In this document: in pieces, positions 8,069-17,121 of the stretch
How positions within the stretch are numbered: position 1 is the first letter of the stretch
Layout of the letters: each line of letters begins with the position of its first letter
Assembly (NCBI RefSeq): GCF_011764425.1
Contig: NZ_BLPF01000001.1
Coordinates: forward strand, 3,959,001 to 4,023,000
DNA from: Phytohabitans houttuyneae
GTDB taxonomy: Bacteria; Actinomycetota; Actinomycetes; Mycobacteriales; Micromonosporaceae
Reading direction: 5' to 3'
DNA length: 64,000 bases
Position numbers and translations under genes: made by a program
Notes under the pieces: model-generated
The model's input: the letters and a program-made list of their open reading frames with translations, nothing else
Database searches by the model: none
Told to the model about the DNA's origin: nothing

Positions 8069-9223
8069 CTACGGCACGGGGAGCACCGCGGCAGAGCTGC
8101 CGGTGACCCAGTCGGGTTCGAGCACCGCGACGGCGTCCGCCATCGCGGCCGCCCGGAGGCTGCCGGCACGGGCGCCCGGCAGGATCCGCGCCTGCCCGCC
8201 GCTGACCTCGACCGGCGCGAGACGCACCCCGTCCGGGTACGGGCGCCCGGCACCGAAGACCGGCAGCGTGGCCGGTGCCGGCAGCGAGCGGCCGGCCAGG
8301 GACGCCACGAGCGGTTCGAGGATCGTCAACCCGGCGACCAGGCCGGCGAACGGGTTGCCCGGCAGCCCCACGACCCATCGCCCATCGGCGGTCACCGCCA
8401 GCGCCTGTGGATGACCGGGCCGGCAGCGGACACCGTCGACGAGCCGGCGCGCGCCGAGCCCGCTCAGCACCGGCCCCAGGTGGTCGGCGGCGCCGGCCGA
8501 CGAGGACCCCGTCACGACCACCACCTCGGCGTCCGTGGTTTCGATCGCGGTCCGCAGCAGCCCGGCGCCGTCACGCAGATGGTGGTACGCGACCGGCTGG
8601 CCGCCTGCCCGCGTGACGAGTGCCGTGACGATCGGGCTCAGCGCGTCCCGCACCTGCCCCGGGCCGGGCAGCCCACTGGTCACCACCTCGTCGCCGGTCA
8701 CGAGCACGGCGACGCTGGGCCGGCGGTGCACCGTCAGCTCGCCGGCACCGGCCTGCGCGGCCGCGCCGAGCACCGCGGCCGTCACGATGCGGCCGGCGGG
8801 CACAAGCTCGTCGCCGGGCCGCGCGTCCTCACCGGCGCGCCGGATGTGGTCTTTGGTCTTCCGCGCACCCCGCACCAGGTCGCCGTCGACCTGGCATTCC
8901 TCGTACGGGAGTACCGCCTCTGCCGTGGCCGGCACGATCGCCCCGGTGGCGATCTCGACCGCCTCGCCCTCGGCCAGCTCGCCCACCCAGCCGGGACCGC
9001 CGGCCAGCACCCGGCCGCCGATCCGCCACGGACCGGGCCCGGCGACCGCGAAGCCGTCCATCGCCGCGGTGTCGAAGGCGGGCGCCGGGACGGCTGCCCG
9101 CAGCGGCGCGGCGAGTACCCGGCCGGCCGCTTCCGCCAGCAGGACGCGCTCGGTCCCCGGCATCGCGGACACGCCGGCGGCCAGCGCCCGCGCCCGGTCC
9201 CACGGCATGGCCAGGTCCGGCAT
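8069..9223 (-). CDS. moeA: Molybdopterin molybdenumtransferase MoeA
   Basis: A 384-residue cytoplasmic enzyme that inserts molybdate into adenylated molybdopterin, the last step of molybdenum cofactor synthesis. Visible signatures are FDTAAMDGFAV (the family's D-x-S/A-AMDG motif), VLVTGDEV, a VVVTGSSSAG segment in the MPT-binding (MoCF) domain, and GLPGNPFAG near the C-terminus. Most family members have VTSGGVS where this one has VTGSSSAG, a modest departure. The ATG at 9223 is chosen because a GGAGAGAGG site precedes it; a GTG at 9244 would lie on that site. No other cofactor genes are adjacent. Confidence 0.85.
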   Translation of the reverse strand: MPDLAMPWDRARALAAGVSAMPGTERVLLAEAAGRVLAAPLRAAVPAPAFDTAAMDGFAVAGPGPWRIGGRVLAGGPGWVGELAEGEAVEIATGAIVPATAEAVLPYEECQVDGDLVRGARKTKDHIRRAGEDARPGDELVPAGRIVTAAVLGAAAQAGAGELTVHRRPSVAVLVTGDEVVTSGLPGPGQVRDALSPIVTALVTRAGGQPVAYHHLRDGAGLLRTAIETTDAEVVVVTGSSSAGAADHLGPVLSGLGARRLVDGVRCRPGHPQALAVTADGRWVVGLPGNPFAGLVAGLTILEPLVASLAGRSLPAPATLPVFGAGRPYPDGVRLAPVEVSGGQARILPGARAGSLRAAAMADAVAVLEPDWVTGSSAAVLPVP

Positions 9224-9256
9224 GCGACGAATGCCTCTCTCCACCGGCGGTACGAA

Positions 9257-9291
9257 GCCGCCCGGGTCCGATGTGGACGGACCCGGGCGGC
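9257..9291 (-). terminator. Hairpin terminator of ahcY
   Basis: A perfect 14-bp stem (9257-9270 with 9278-9291, GCCGCCCGGGTCCG and its complement) around a seven-base loop, just past the ahcY stop. Confidence 0.6.
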
Positions 9292-9303
9292 CTCAGGACT
9301 GGA

Positions 9304-10764
9304 TCAGTAGCGGTAGTGGTCCGACTTGTACGGACCCTCGACGTCGACGCCGAGGTACTCCGCCTGCTTCTTGGTGAGCGTGGTCAGCCGCACGCCGAGC
9401 GCGTCGAGGTGCAGCCGGGCCACCTTCTCGTCAAGGTGCTTCGGCAGCGTGTACACCTTCGTCTCGTACTCACCCGGCTTCGTGAACAGCTCGATCTGCG
9501 CCATCGTCTGGTTGGTGAACGAGTTGGACATCACGAAGCTGGGATGACCGGTGGCGTTGCCGAGGTTCATCAGGCGCCCCTCGGAGAGCACGAGGATCGC
9601 GTGCCCGTCCGGGAAGAGCCACTCGTGCACCTGCGGCTTCACCTCGGTCTTGACGATGCCCGGCACGCGCGCTAGCCCCGCCATGTCGATCTCGGTGTCG
9701 AAGTGACCGACGTTGGCGACGATCGCGTTGTGCTTCATCCGGCCCATCTGCTCGGCCATGATGATGTCGGTACCGCCGGTCGTGGTGATGAAGATGTCGC
9801 CCTGCTCGACCACGTCTTCGAGCTCCACGACCTGCAGGCCCTCCATCGCGGCCTGCAGCGCGCAGATCGGGTCGATCTCGGTCACGACGACCCGCGCACC
9901 CTGGCCGCGCAGCGACTCGACAGCGCCCTTGCCGACGTCGCCGAAGCCGCAGACCACCGCGAGCTTGCCGCCGAGCATCACGTCGGTGGCGCGGTTGAGA
10001 CCGTCGACAAGGGAGTGGCGGATGCCGTACTTGTTGTCGAACTTCGACTTGGTCACCGAGTCGTTGACGTTGATCGCCGGGAAGAGCAGCCGCCCCTCGC
10101 GGGCGAGCCGGTAGAGCCGGGCGACGCCGTTCGTGGTCTCCTCGGAGACACCGCGGATGCCGGCCGCGAGCCGGGTGAAGCGCTTGGCGTCGGCCGCGAA
10201 GCTGGTCCGCAGCGACTCGAGGATCAGCTGGTACTCCTCGTGGTCGTCCGCCTGCGCCTCCGGCACCGCGCCGGCCGTCTCGAACTCCACGCCCTTGTGC
10301 ACCAGCAGCGTCACGTCACCGCCGTCATCGACGATCATGTTCGGCCCCTGGCCGTCGCCGAAGTCGAACAGCTGCATCGTGCACCACCAGTACTCCTCCA
10401 GCGTCTCGCCCTTCCAGGCGAACACCGGGGTGCCGGACGGCGCCTCGGTGCTGCCCTCCGGGCCGACGACGACCGCGGCCGCGGCCTCGTCCTGCGTGGA
10501 GAAGATGTTGCAGGAGACCCAGCGCACCTGCGCACCGAGCGCGACGAGCGTCTCGATCAGGACCGCGGTCTGGATGGTCATGTGCAGGGACCCGGCGACC
10601 CGCGCCCCCCGCAGCGGCTGCTGCTCGGCGAACTCGCGCCGGATCGCCATCAGACCCGGCATCTCCTGCTCGGCGAGGCGCATCTGGTGCCGGCCGAAGT
10701 CGGCCAGCGAGAGGTCGCGGACAGCGAACTCGACACCGTTGAGCTTTTGGATGGACAACGACAT
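9304..10764 (-). CDS. ahcY: Adenosylhomocysteinase (SAH hydrolase)
   Basis: A 486-residue cytoplasmic enzyme that hydrolyses S-adenosylhomocysteine to adenosine and homocysteine, clearing the by-product of methyl transfer. It shows the substrate/NAD segment SVTKSKFDN (about 238), the NAD-binding GFGDVGKG (about 270), the GHFDTEID segment and the KSDHYRY C-terminus, whose Lys-Tyr reaches the neighbouring subunit's NAD. The roughly 40-residue insert seen in many bacterial enzymes appears to be present around residues 145-185. The start is ATG 10764; an in-frame GTG at 10815 lies inside the leader RNA and is rejected. Expression is probably controlled by the SAH riboswitch directly upstream. Confidence 0.96.
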   Translation of the reverse strand: MSLSIQKLNGVEFAVRDLSLADFGRHQMRLAEQEMPGLMAIRREFAEQQPLRGARVAGSLHMTIQTAVLIETLVALGAQVRWVSCNIFSTQDEAAAAVVVGPEGSTEAPSGTPVFAWKGETLEEYWWCTMQLFDFGDGQGPNMIVDDGGDVTLLVHKGVEFETAGAVPEAQADDHEEYQLILESLRTSFAADAKRFTRLAAGIRGVSEETTNGVARLYRLAREGRLLFPAINVNDSVTKSKFDNKYGIRHSLVDGLNRATDVMLGGKLAVVCGFGDVGKGAVESLRGQGARVVVTEIDPICALQAAMEGLQVVELEDVVEQGDIFITTTGGTDIIMAEQMGRMKHNAIVANVGHFDTEIDMAGLARVPGIVKTEVKPQVHEWLFPDGHAILVLSEGRLMNLGNATGHPSFVMSNSFTNQTMAQIELFTKPGEYETKVYTLPKHLDEKVARLHLDALGVRLTTLTKKQAEYLGVDVEGPYKSDHYRY

Positions 10765-10776
10765 GAGAAGAGGACA

Positions 10777-10860
10777 CCTCCTCTGTAGGAGGCGCCCTTC
10801 AAACCTGGCAACCATGTCGAGCGTGGCGGGCTCGGTGGCCCGTTGCAGCGCCTCTCGACC
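10777..10860 (-). promoter_or_regulatory. S-adenosylhomocysteine (SAH) riboswitch
   Basis: On the minus strand GGCGCTGCAACGGGCCA (10852-10836), a GCCAGG segment (about 10808-10803) and the GAAGGGCGCC strand resemble the SAH-riboswitch core as I remember it. P1 forms between GAGGCGC (10854-10848) and GCGCCTC (10795-10789). An inner stem forms between CGAGC and GCTCG (about 10834-10818). CCTCC (10792-10788) can instead pair with the ahcY ribosome site GGAGG (10781-10777). P1 formation and ribosome-site masking are therefore mutually exclusive, which gives an on-switch when SAH binds. It lies immediately before ahcY, the expected target. Confidence 0.85.
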
Positions 10861-10885
10861 GGTGCTACGCCGTGACGGCGTCTCA

Positions 10886-13063
10886 TCACGATAACGCAGA
10901 CGCCCGCGTTTCGTCAGCGGGCGCCGGCGAGGCTAACTGATGGCGGAGCTTCTCACCCTCGACGTCGACGTTGGGCAGGATGCGGTCGAGCCAGCGGGGC
11001 AGCCACCACGCCGAGCGGCCGAGCAGGGTCATCACCGCGGGCACGATCGTCATCCGGACGACGAACGCGTCGAAGAGGATCGCCACCGAGAGCGCGAAGC
11101 CGATCGACTTGATCAGTGACTCGTGGGACAGGATGAAGCCGGCGAAAACGCTGATCATGATGATGGCCGCCGCGGTGACCACTCGCGCGCCGTGCCCGAA
11201 GCCGGTCACCACCGCCTCGGTGGGCTCGGCGCCGTGCACGTACTCCTCGCGCATCCGGGTCACCAGGAAGACCTGGTAGTCCATGGCGAGGCCGAAGACG
11301 ATGCCGACCAGCAGCACCGGCAGCAGCGACATGATCGGTGCGGTCTCCTCGACGCCGAAGAGCCCGGCCAGCCAGCCCCACTGGAAGACCGCCACCACCG
11401 CGCCGAACGTCGCCACCACCGAAAGCAGGAAGCCCAGCGTGGCCTTGAGCGGCACCACGATCGACCGGAAAACGAGCGCCAGCAGCACGAACGCGAGGCC
11501 GACCACCACCGCGAGGTACGGCACGAGCGCGTCACCCATCCGGTCCGACACATCGATGTCCATAGCCGTCTGCCCGGTCACGGAGAGGTCGCCGCGGAGC
11601 GCGCCGTCAGTGTCGCGGATAGCCGTCACGAGGTCTTCGGTCGCGGCGCTGCTCGGCGCGCTGGCCGGGATCACGGTGAGCAGCGCGGTGTCGCCGGCCG
11701 GGTTGACCACCGGCGGTACGACGGCGGCCACGTCGGGCAGGGCCTGGATGGCCTGTGCCGCCTCGTCCGCCGCGCCCTGCGCGTCCGGTGCGTCGACCAC
11801 GACCGTGAGCGGGCCGTTGAAGCCCGGACCGAACCCCTGGCTGAGCAGGTCATACGCCTTGCGCTGGGTGGTGTCGGGCGCGGCGGTGCCGTCGTCCGGC
11901 AGGCCGAGGCGCAGGCTCAGCGCGGGGATCGCGATCACGCCGAGGGCGAGCACCGCGGCCGCCAGCACCGCGGCCGGCCGCCGGGTGACGAAGCGTGCCC
12001 ATCGGGTACCGGCGGTGGGCTTGCCGTTGCCGGCGGTCTCCGGGTCACGACCGCGCCGGCCCACGATCCGCCGTCCGGCGAAGCCGAGCAATGCGGGCAG
12101 CAGGGTCAGCGCGATCAGCACGGAGACGACCACTGTGGACGCCGCGGCGAGGCCCATCTCGGTGAGCAGCGGGATGTTCACCACGGCGAGCGCGGCCAGC
12201 GCGATCACCACGGTCAGGCCGGCGAAGACCACCGCGGAGCCGGCGGTACCCACCGCGCGGCCGGCGGCCTCCTCACCGTCCCGGCCGGTCGCCAGCTCGT
12301 GCCGGTACCGGGAGACGATGAACAGCGCGTAGTCGATGGCCACCGCCAGGCCCAGCATCAGCGCGAGGATCGAGGTCGTCGACGCCATGTCCACGAAGCC
12401 ACTGACGATCATGATGCCGCCGATGCCGATACCGATACCGATGATCGCGGTCAGCAGGGGCAGTCCCGCCGCGACTAGCGAGCCGAACGTGATGACCAGA
12501 ACGACCGCCGCGACGGCGATGCCGAGCACCTCCGTGGCCGAGGTGCCGACCGGCGGATCGAGCGCGTCGCCGCCCATCTCGACGGTCAGCCCGGCTGCCC
12601 GGGCCGGCTCCGCCGCGGCGCTCAGCGCATCCCGCGAGGCATCGGTGATGTCCATGCCCTGCACCGTGTAGGTCACCTGGCTGTACGCGATCGTCCCGGC
12701 CGGGTTGACGCCACCCACCTGGTACGGGTCGGTCGCCGCACTCACCTGCGGCGCCACTTTCAGCGCGGCAACCGTCTCCTCGATCGCGGCCTTGCTGGCC
12801 GGATCGGCGACAGTCCGGCCGTCCGGTGCGGCGAAGACGACCCGCGCTGTCGCACCACCCGCGCCGGCCTGCGGAAACCGCTCGCCGAGCAGGTCGATCG
12901 CCTTCTGCGACTCGGTGCCCGGGACGGTGAACGCGGTGGACGTGGGTCCCGACAGCGTGAGAGCGCCGGCACCGAACGCGGCCAGCACCGCCAGCCACAG
13001 CACCAGGACGAGCCGCCGGCGCCGGTACGAGAAACGCGCCAGCCGGTACAGATAGGTAGCCAT
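10886..13063 (-). CDS. MMPL/RND-family membrane transporter
   Basis: A 725-residue integral membrane protein with the duplicated RND layout. It has one N-terminal helix, an outer loop domain (about 45-170), a cluster of five to six helices (about 175-330), then a second copy (helix near 370, loop domain 395-520, helices 530-690). The second bundle contains [18 protein letters not shown], and the first [20 protein letters not shown]; these paired motifs are typical of MMPL transporters that use proton flow to export lipids or hydrophobic compounds. GGAGAAAC is the ribosome site. A TetR gene sits just upstream on the same strand, so drug- or lipid-responsive control is likely. Confidence 0.88.
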   Translation of the reverse strand: MATYLYRLARFSYRRRRLVLVLWLAVLAAFGAGALTLSGPTSTAFTVPGTESQKAIDLLGERFPQAGAGGATARVVFAAPDGRTVADPASKAAIEETVAALKVAPQVSAATDPYQVGGVNPAGTIAYSQVTYTVQGMDITDASRDALSAAAEPARAAGLTVEMGGDALDPPVGTSATEVLGIAVAAVVLVITFGSLVAAGLPLLTAIIGIGIGIGGIMIVSGFVDMASTTSILALMLGLAVAIDYALFIVSRYRHELATGRDGEEAAGRAVGTAGSAVVFAGLTVVIALAALAVVNIPLLTEMGLAAASTVVVSVLIALTLLPALLGFAGRRIVGRRGRDPETAGNGKPTAGTRWARFVTRRPAAVLAAAVLALGVIAIPALSLRLGLPDDGTAAPDTTQRKAYDLLSQGFGPGFNGPLTVVVDAPDAQGAADEAAQAIQALPDVAAVVPPVVNPAGDTALLTVIPASAPSSAATEDLVTAIRDTDGALRGDLSVTGQTAMDIDVSDRMGDALVPYLAVVVGLAFVLLALVFRSIVVPLKATLGFLLSVVATFGAVVAVFQWGWLAGLFGVEETAPIMSLLPVLLVGIVFGLAMDYQVFLVTRMREEYVHGAEPTEAVVTGFGHGARVVTAAAIIMISVFAGFILSHESLIKSIGFALSVAILFDAFVVRMTIVPAVMTLLGRSAWWLPRWLDRILPNVDVEGEKLRHQLASPAPADETRASALS

Positions 13064-13100
13064 GGGAAGTTTCTCCGTGTGTCGAGGGCGTGGTTGATCG

Positions 13101-13126
13101 GCCCCGCCACCGGTCGACGGCGGGGC
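13101..13126 (-). terminator. Hairpin between tetR-type gene and MMPL gene
   Basis: GCCCCGCC (13101-13108) pairs with GGCGGGGC (13119-13126). It lies after the TetR stop and before the MMPL ribosome site, so it may end the regulator's transcript or attenuate read-through into the transporter. Confidence 0.45.
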
Positions 13127-13145
13127 TTGACGGGCTGTTCAGGTG

Positions 13146-13748
13146 CTAGCGGGGCGGCTCGCGCAGCCCGGCGCCGAGCTGGTCGAACGCCTCTTTCAGC
13201 AGGTCGGTCAGGTCGCGCCCGGTCTTGCCGGCGCGCCAGACGTCCATCGAGGCGATGAGCGCGGCGTGCAGGCTGGCCACGAGCAGGCGGGGGTAGAGGT
13301 CGCGGTCGGGGTCGGTGCCGGAGCGCTCGGCCACCGCCTCGACGACCATGCGCCCGACCTCTTCGCGGAGCACGTCGTTGCGCGAGGAGAGCGCCGGGCT
13401 GGTCTCCATCAGGCGCATGCGGACCGCGATCTGCTCGACGCTGCCGCCGCTCGTGGCGATCAGGTCGTCGGCGATGTGGCGCATCGCCTCCAGCGCCGAC
13501 TCCCGCGCCGGCCGGGCCCGCAGGGCGGCCACCACGTCACGGACGAAATCCCACGTCGCGGCGAGGATGGCCTCTTCCTTGTTGGCGAAGTAGTTGTGGA
13601 ACGTGCGCGGCGAGACCCCCGCCGCCTCGGCGATGGCCTCCGCGGTCACGTGCTCCACGCCGCGCTCCTCGGCGAGCCGCATGGCGGCCTCGCTCAGCGC
13701 CACGCGCGTCGCCGCCTTCTTCCGCTCCCGCAGTCCGGCATCGATCAC
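13146..13748 (-). CDS. TetR-family transcriptional regulator
   Basis: About 200 residues. The N-terminal helix-turn-helix reads EAIAEAAGVSPRTFHNYFANKEE, the standard TetR recognition helix, and is followed by an all-helical ligand-binding domain. The GTG at 13748 gives the cleanest N-terminus; an in-frame ATG at 13769 lies inside an inverted repeat that looks like its operator. It probably represses the MMPL transporter gene directly downstream and itself. The ligand is unknown. Confidence 0.85.
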   Translation of the reverse strand: MIDAGLRERKKAATRVALSEAAMRLAEERGVEHVTAEAIAEAAGVSPRTFHNYFANKEEAILAATWDFVRDVVAALRARPARESALEAMRHIADDLIATSGGSVEQIAVRMRLMETSPALSSRNDVLREEVGRMVVEAVAERSGTDPDRDLYPRLLVASLHAALIASMDVWRAGKTGRDLTDLLKEAFDQLGAGLREPPR

Positions 13749-13768
13749 CCTGCCGAAGGTAGCAAACA

Positions 13769-13810
13769 AACTTGCCGGGAGCCAGCAAAATTGCTGATAC
13801 CCGGCAAGTT
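13769..13810. promoter_or_regulatory. Inverted repeat, likely TetR operator
   Basis: AACTTGCCGGG (13769-13779) and CCCGGCAAGTT (13800-13810) are perfect complements. The 20-base spacer holds a second dyad, CAGCAA-AA-TTGCTG (13783-13796). It lies directly before the TetR coding region. A terminator reading is possible, but the nested AT-rich dyad favours a protein-binding site. Confidence 0.5.
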
Positions 13811-13891
13811 GTGCTCCAGCACACAGACCAGCTCGGGTACGAGCCGGAGCCGGCCGCCGCGAGCGCGAAGCGTCGTTTCATCAGATCCTCC
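13800..13891 (-). pseudogene. Orphan gene start, possible remnant of a secreted protein
   Basis: A strong GGAGG site (13891-13887) precedes an ATG at 13881 by five bases. The reading begins MKRRFALAAAGSGSYP, the basic-then-hydrophobic opening of a signal peptide. After about 15 residues it loses hydrophobic character and would run out of frame into the TetR gene. It sits right after the pectate lyase terminator. I read it as the surviving 5' tip of a deleted secreted-protein gene; a short leader peptide is the alternative. Confidence 0.3.
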
Positions 13892-13902
13892 ACAAAGGAA
13901 GG

Positions 13903-13939
13903 TGCCGGCCTTCCCCCGTGGGAAAGGGGAAGGCCGGCA
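13903..13939 (-). terminator. Strong hairpin terminator of pectate lyase
   Basis: A perfect 14-bp stem, TGCCGGCCTTCCCC (13903-13916) with GGGGAAGGCCGGCA (13926-13939), nine-base loop, eight bases past the pectate lyase stop. Confidence 0.7.
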
Positions 13940-13947
13940 GGTCGGAT

Positions 13948-15420
13948 TCAGTTGCCGATGCTCGCCTGCGGTCCGGCGTACTGGCGCAGCAGCCGAGGCA
14001 CGTCTGCCGCGTTGTGCAGCGTGTACGAGTAGAAGCTGGACGGGTTGAAGGCGGAGCCCTTCGAGGTCACCTTGCCCGAGTCCCACGGGCTGTTGACCCG
14101 GACGTTGCCCCGGTTTACCAGCTCGCCGGCCTCGACGTAATACGGGTTGCGGACGTTCTCGAAGTAGCTGTTTTCGATGACCGCCTTGGTCAGACCGCGC
14201 ACGTAGTTGCCGTACGAGCTGTTGTTCTGCAGGAAGTTGTTGTACATGTGGCAGTACGCGATGTTGTCCGCGCTGGGGTTGCGCGTGACCGTGTTCTGAA
14301 ACCAGTTGTGGTGAATGGTGATCCGTGCGGTCACGTTCTCAGTCCAGCCGATGCCGAACGTCTTGTTGTGGTCCACGAGGTGGTTCCACGAGACGGTCAG
14401 GTTTGTGGTGTCCTTGCGGCTGTCGATGAGGCCGTCGTTCATCCGCGTGAGGCGGTTGTGGTCGATCCAGATGCGGTTCGCGGTGTCCATCTGGATCGCG
14501 TCGTAGTCGTACGCGTCGTCGCCCGGGTCGTCATCGGTCATCTGGGTGTCGCGGATCGTCAGGTTCCGGATGATCACGTTACTGACACCCACGCCGAGGA
14601 AGAACCCGCCGCCCACGATGTGCCCGCTGGTGCCGACGCCGATGATGGTCTTGTTGGAGGCCACCCGCAGCTCGGTCCCCTTGGGACTGATGTTGATCGT
14701 CCCGGCGACCCGGATCACGTACGCGCCGCTCGCCGTCACGTACTGGTTGAGCTGCGACTGGTTGGTGACCGTCACGGTCTGCCCGCCGGCGCCGCCGGTG
14801 ACGCCCTGCGCGAAGCCGTCTGGCACGTTCGAGTACGGCACGCCAGCCGACGGCGGCGGCGTGGTCGGGTTGGGGCTGCCGCCGACCTGGTTGAACGTCC
14901 ACTGCATCCGCGCGGCGTCGCCGCAGGTCTCCTGGACGACCGGGTTGTTGCCCGCCGTCGAGCCGTCCCGGTTGCTCACGCACAGCGCGCTCGCCGCGCT
15001 CGTGACGATGTACTTGCCGGCGGCCGCGCTCGACGGGGAGAAACCCCACCGCTGGTTGAGCTTCGTGCCGTCACCGCAGCCCCACTGCTGCAGCTGCACG
15101 CCGGACGACGACGAGCTGGAGGGTACGTCCGCGCAGCGGGTGCTGCCCGCGTTCACCAGGTTGAAGCCTCCGGCCGAGGACGACTGGACCCGCCAGTGCT
15201 GCCGGGTCGCACCCGAGGAGCAGGAGGCCTGCTGGAGCAGCGCACCGTTGTCGGCGGAGCCGCCGGCGACCTCCAGGCACTTGCCGGAGGAGGCGGAAAC
15301 CACCGTGTAGACGCCGCCGTTGGCCGGCACCGCGGCGTTGGCCGGCAGCACCGAGACCGCGACGATCGCGGCCGGCACGGTCAGGCCGATCACGGCGAGG
15401 CCGATCAGTTTCCGTTTCAT
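13948..15420 (-). CDS. Secreted pectate lyase (PL1) with ricin-type CBM13
   Basis: A 490-residue secreted enzyme that cleaves polygalacturonate by beta-elimination. It has a signal peptide (1-29, ending LPANA-A) and a ricin-type beta-trefoil carbohydrate-binding domain (about 33-165) with repeated GKCLEV, RCADV and QxxWGC motifs. A Pro/Thr linker (PNPTTPPPS) leads to a PL1 parallel beta-helix (about 185-490). The helix carries the family's WIDHN segment (about 316) and a catalytic-site RNPSA near 381. ATG 15420 is chosen because it opens the signal peptide; upstream in-frame sequence belongs to the pectinesterase gene region. Only 26 bases separate it from the pectinesterase stop, so both form one transcript. 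Confidence 0.92.
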   Translation of the reverse strand: MKRKLIGLAVIGLTVPAAIVAVSVLPANAAVPANGGVYTVVSASSGKCLEVAGGSADNGALLQQASCSSGATRQHWRVQSSSAGGFNLVNAGSTRCADVPSSSSSSGVQLQQWGCGDGTKLNQRWGFSPSSAAAGKYIVTSAASALCVSNRDGSTAGNNPVVQETCGDAARMQWTFNQVGGSPNPTTPPPSAGVPYSNVPDGFAQGVTGGAGGQTVTVTNQSQLNQYVTASGAYVIRVAGTINISPKGTELRVASNKTIIGVGTSGHIVGGGFFLGVGVSNVIIRNLTIRDTQMTDDDPGDDAYDYDAIQMDTANRIWIDHNRLTRMNDGLIDSRKDTTNLTVSWNHLVDHNKTFGIGWTENVTARITIHHNWFQNTVTRNPSADNIAYCHMYNNFLQNNSSYGNYVRGLTKAVIENSYFENVRNPYYVEAGELVNRGNVRVNSPWDSGKVTSKGSAFNPSSFYSYTLHNAADVPRLLRQYAGPQASIGN

Positions 15421-15446
15421 CGTGTTCCTTCCGTGGGAGAGCGGGT

Positions 15447-16892
15447 TCACATCGGGTTCCAGCCGTCGGAGCCGGCGAGGTAGCGCTGCGGCGTGTAGTT
15501 GGCGGCCTGGGAGTCGGACAGCTGCGGGCGGTTGCTGTTTGTGCCCGCGCCCGAGCCGGTGTTGCGGTACTCGAGGAAGCGCGCGTTCTGCCAGAGGTTG
15601 CCGGACATGTCGGTCCACGGCTGCGCGGTGCGGACGGTGGCACTGAGCGTCGACTCGCGGTACAGCACCTGGGCATCCGGACGCCACGGGCGGCCGAGCT
15701 GGGTGACGTTGTTCGCCGCGCCGGTGATGTTCGAGCGGTAGAAGAGGAACCCGTACGTCTTGGTGGCAGCGGTGCTGGCCGCGGTGATCGGCCCGCCGGT
15801 CGAACGCTTCTCGTAGATGTTGCAGTTGTTGAAGACGATCGTGCCGCCGCCGAAGATGAAGTCGACGGTGCCCTCCACATAGGAGTTGACCATGTAGGCG
15901 CGGGTGGCGTCGTTCACCAGGAAGGTGTCCTGCGCCCCGAGGAGCCGCACGTTGTTGAAGACCGCGCGGTCCGCGTTGAGGTTGAGCGCGACGGCCTGGC
16001 TGCCCTCGCCGTAGTCGTTGGACATCGTCAGGTTGGTGGCGATGAAGTTGGCGCCGTTGACGAAGACGGTGGCGCTGCCCGACGTGCCCCAGCCGCCGGC
16101 GGAGCTGTGGTTGTTGACGATGACCGTGTTGCTGGCGGACGAGCCCAGCCCCTGCAGCGTGATGTGCGGCTTGTTCGAGGGGACCGTGACGATCTCCCGG
16201 TACGTGCCGGCCTTGATAGTGATGACCCGGCGGGAGGTGTTGTTCGCCGGCACCGCGTCGACCGCCGCCTGCACCGTGCGGTACGTGCCGGTGCCGTCCG
16301 CGGCCACCGTCGGCGTGCCGGTCGGCGGCGGCGTGGTCGGGTTGGGACTGCCGCCGACCTGGTTGAAGAGCCACTGCATCCGGGCGACGTCGGAGCAGGT
16401 CTCCTGGACGATCGGGTTGTTGCCCGCGGTCGAGCCGTCGCGGTCGCTCACGCACAGCCCGCTCGCCGCGCTGGTGACCGTGTATTTCCCGGGCGCCGCG
16501 CCCGACGCCGCGAAGGACCACCGCTGGTTGACCTTCGTACCGTCGCCGCAGCCCCACTGCTGCAACTGCACACCCGACGTCGTCGAACTCGACGGGACGT
16601 CGGCGCAGCGGGTGCTGTTCACGTTAACCAACGTGAACCCGCCGGCGGACGACGACGTCACCCGCCAGTGCTGCCGCGTCGCGCTGGCACTGCACGACGC
16701 CTGCTGGAGAAGCGCACCGTTGTCGGCGGAGCCACCCGCGACCTCGAGGCACTTGCCCGAAGCCGCGACGGCGAGCGTGTAGACGCCGCCATTCGCCGGG
16801 GTCGCGGCGTTGGCCGGCAGCACGGATACGGCGACTATCGCGGCCGGTACCGCCAGAGCCACGGCGCCGACCAGCGTGAGTCGTTTGAACAT
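15447..16892 (-). CDS. Secreted pectinesterase (CE8) with ricin-type CBM13
   Basis: A 481-residue secreted enzyme that removes methyl esters from pectin, making polygalacturonate for the pectate lyase encoded next. It has a signal peptide (1-29), a CBM13 trefoil (about 33-165) very similar to that of the lyase, a PNPTTPPPTG linker and a CE8 beta-helix (about 185-481). The catalytic motifs are GAQDT (about 320), DFIFGGG (about 345) and LGRPW (about 400). ATG 16892 follows a GAAGGG site; ATG 16898 is a near alternative. The promoter at 17050-17093 drives both genes. The signal peptides and CBM13 domains of the two genes are near-duplicates, implying domain copying within the pair. Confidence 0.93.
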   Translation of the reverse strand: MFKRLTLVGAVALAVPAAIVAVSVLPANAATPANGGVYTLAVAASGKCLEVAGGSADNGALLQQASCSASATRQHWRVTSSSAGGFTLVNVNSTRCADVPSSSTTSGVQLQQWGCGDGTKVNQRWSFAASGAAPGKYTVTSAASGLCVSDRDGSTAGNNPIVQETCSDVARMQWLFNQVGGSPNPTTPPPTGTPTVAADGTGTYRTVQAAVDAVPANNTSRRVITIKAGTYREIVTVPSNKPHITLQGLGSSASNTVIVNNHSSAGGWGTSGSATVFVNGANFIATNLTMSNDYGEGSQAVALNLNADRAVFNNVRLLGAQDTFLVNDATRAYMVNSYVEGTVDFIFGGGTIVFNNCNIYEKRSTGGPITAASTAATKTYGFLFYRSNITGAANNVTQLGRPWRPDAQVLYRESTLSATVRTAQPWTDMSGNLWQNARFLEYRNTGSGAGTNSNRPQLSDSQAANYTPQRYLAGSDGWNPM

Positions 16893-17049
16893 TCGCATCC
16901 CTTCTTCGCGCGGGTACGGCCGACCGCACACGGATAGGGATGGCGTCGGCCGTCATGGAGTGGCTGCGTGTGTTCGCCGCGAGCCCGGACAGGCGACGAG
17001 ACTGTGGACGGCGGTTGCCCAGCCACCGATCCCAGTCGATGCGTAGTTG

Positions 17050-17093
17050 AGGCTATGCCACGCCAGAGTGTTATGTCAATCGATGAAACAAAC
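17050..17093 (-). promoter_or_regulatory. Promoter and shared operator of the pectin genes
   Basis: On the minus strand TTGACA (17079-17074) and TAGCCT (17055-17050) are separated by 18 bases. The -35 overlaps GTTTGTTTCATCGATTGAC, a dyad of TCA-N5-TGA type. The 23-base block 17071-17093 matches 26149-26171 at 20 positions, in front of the ABC transporter operon. Confidence 0.65.
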
Positions 17094-17121
17094 CCCGCTG
17101 GCTGCGGTTTCTTCCGGAGAT

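Noticed and set aside
10765-10815. Longer ahcY from GTG 10815
   Set aside because: It would translate the riboswitch; ATG 10764 has the ribosome site and the family N-terminus.
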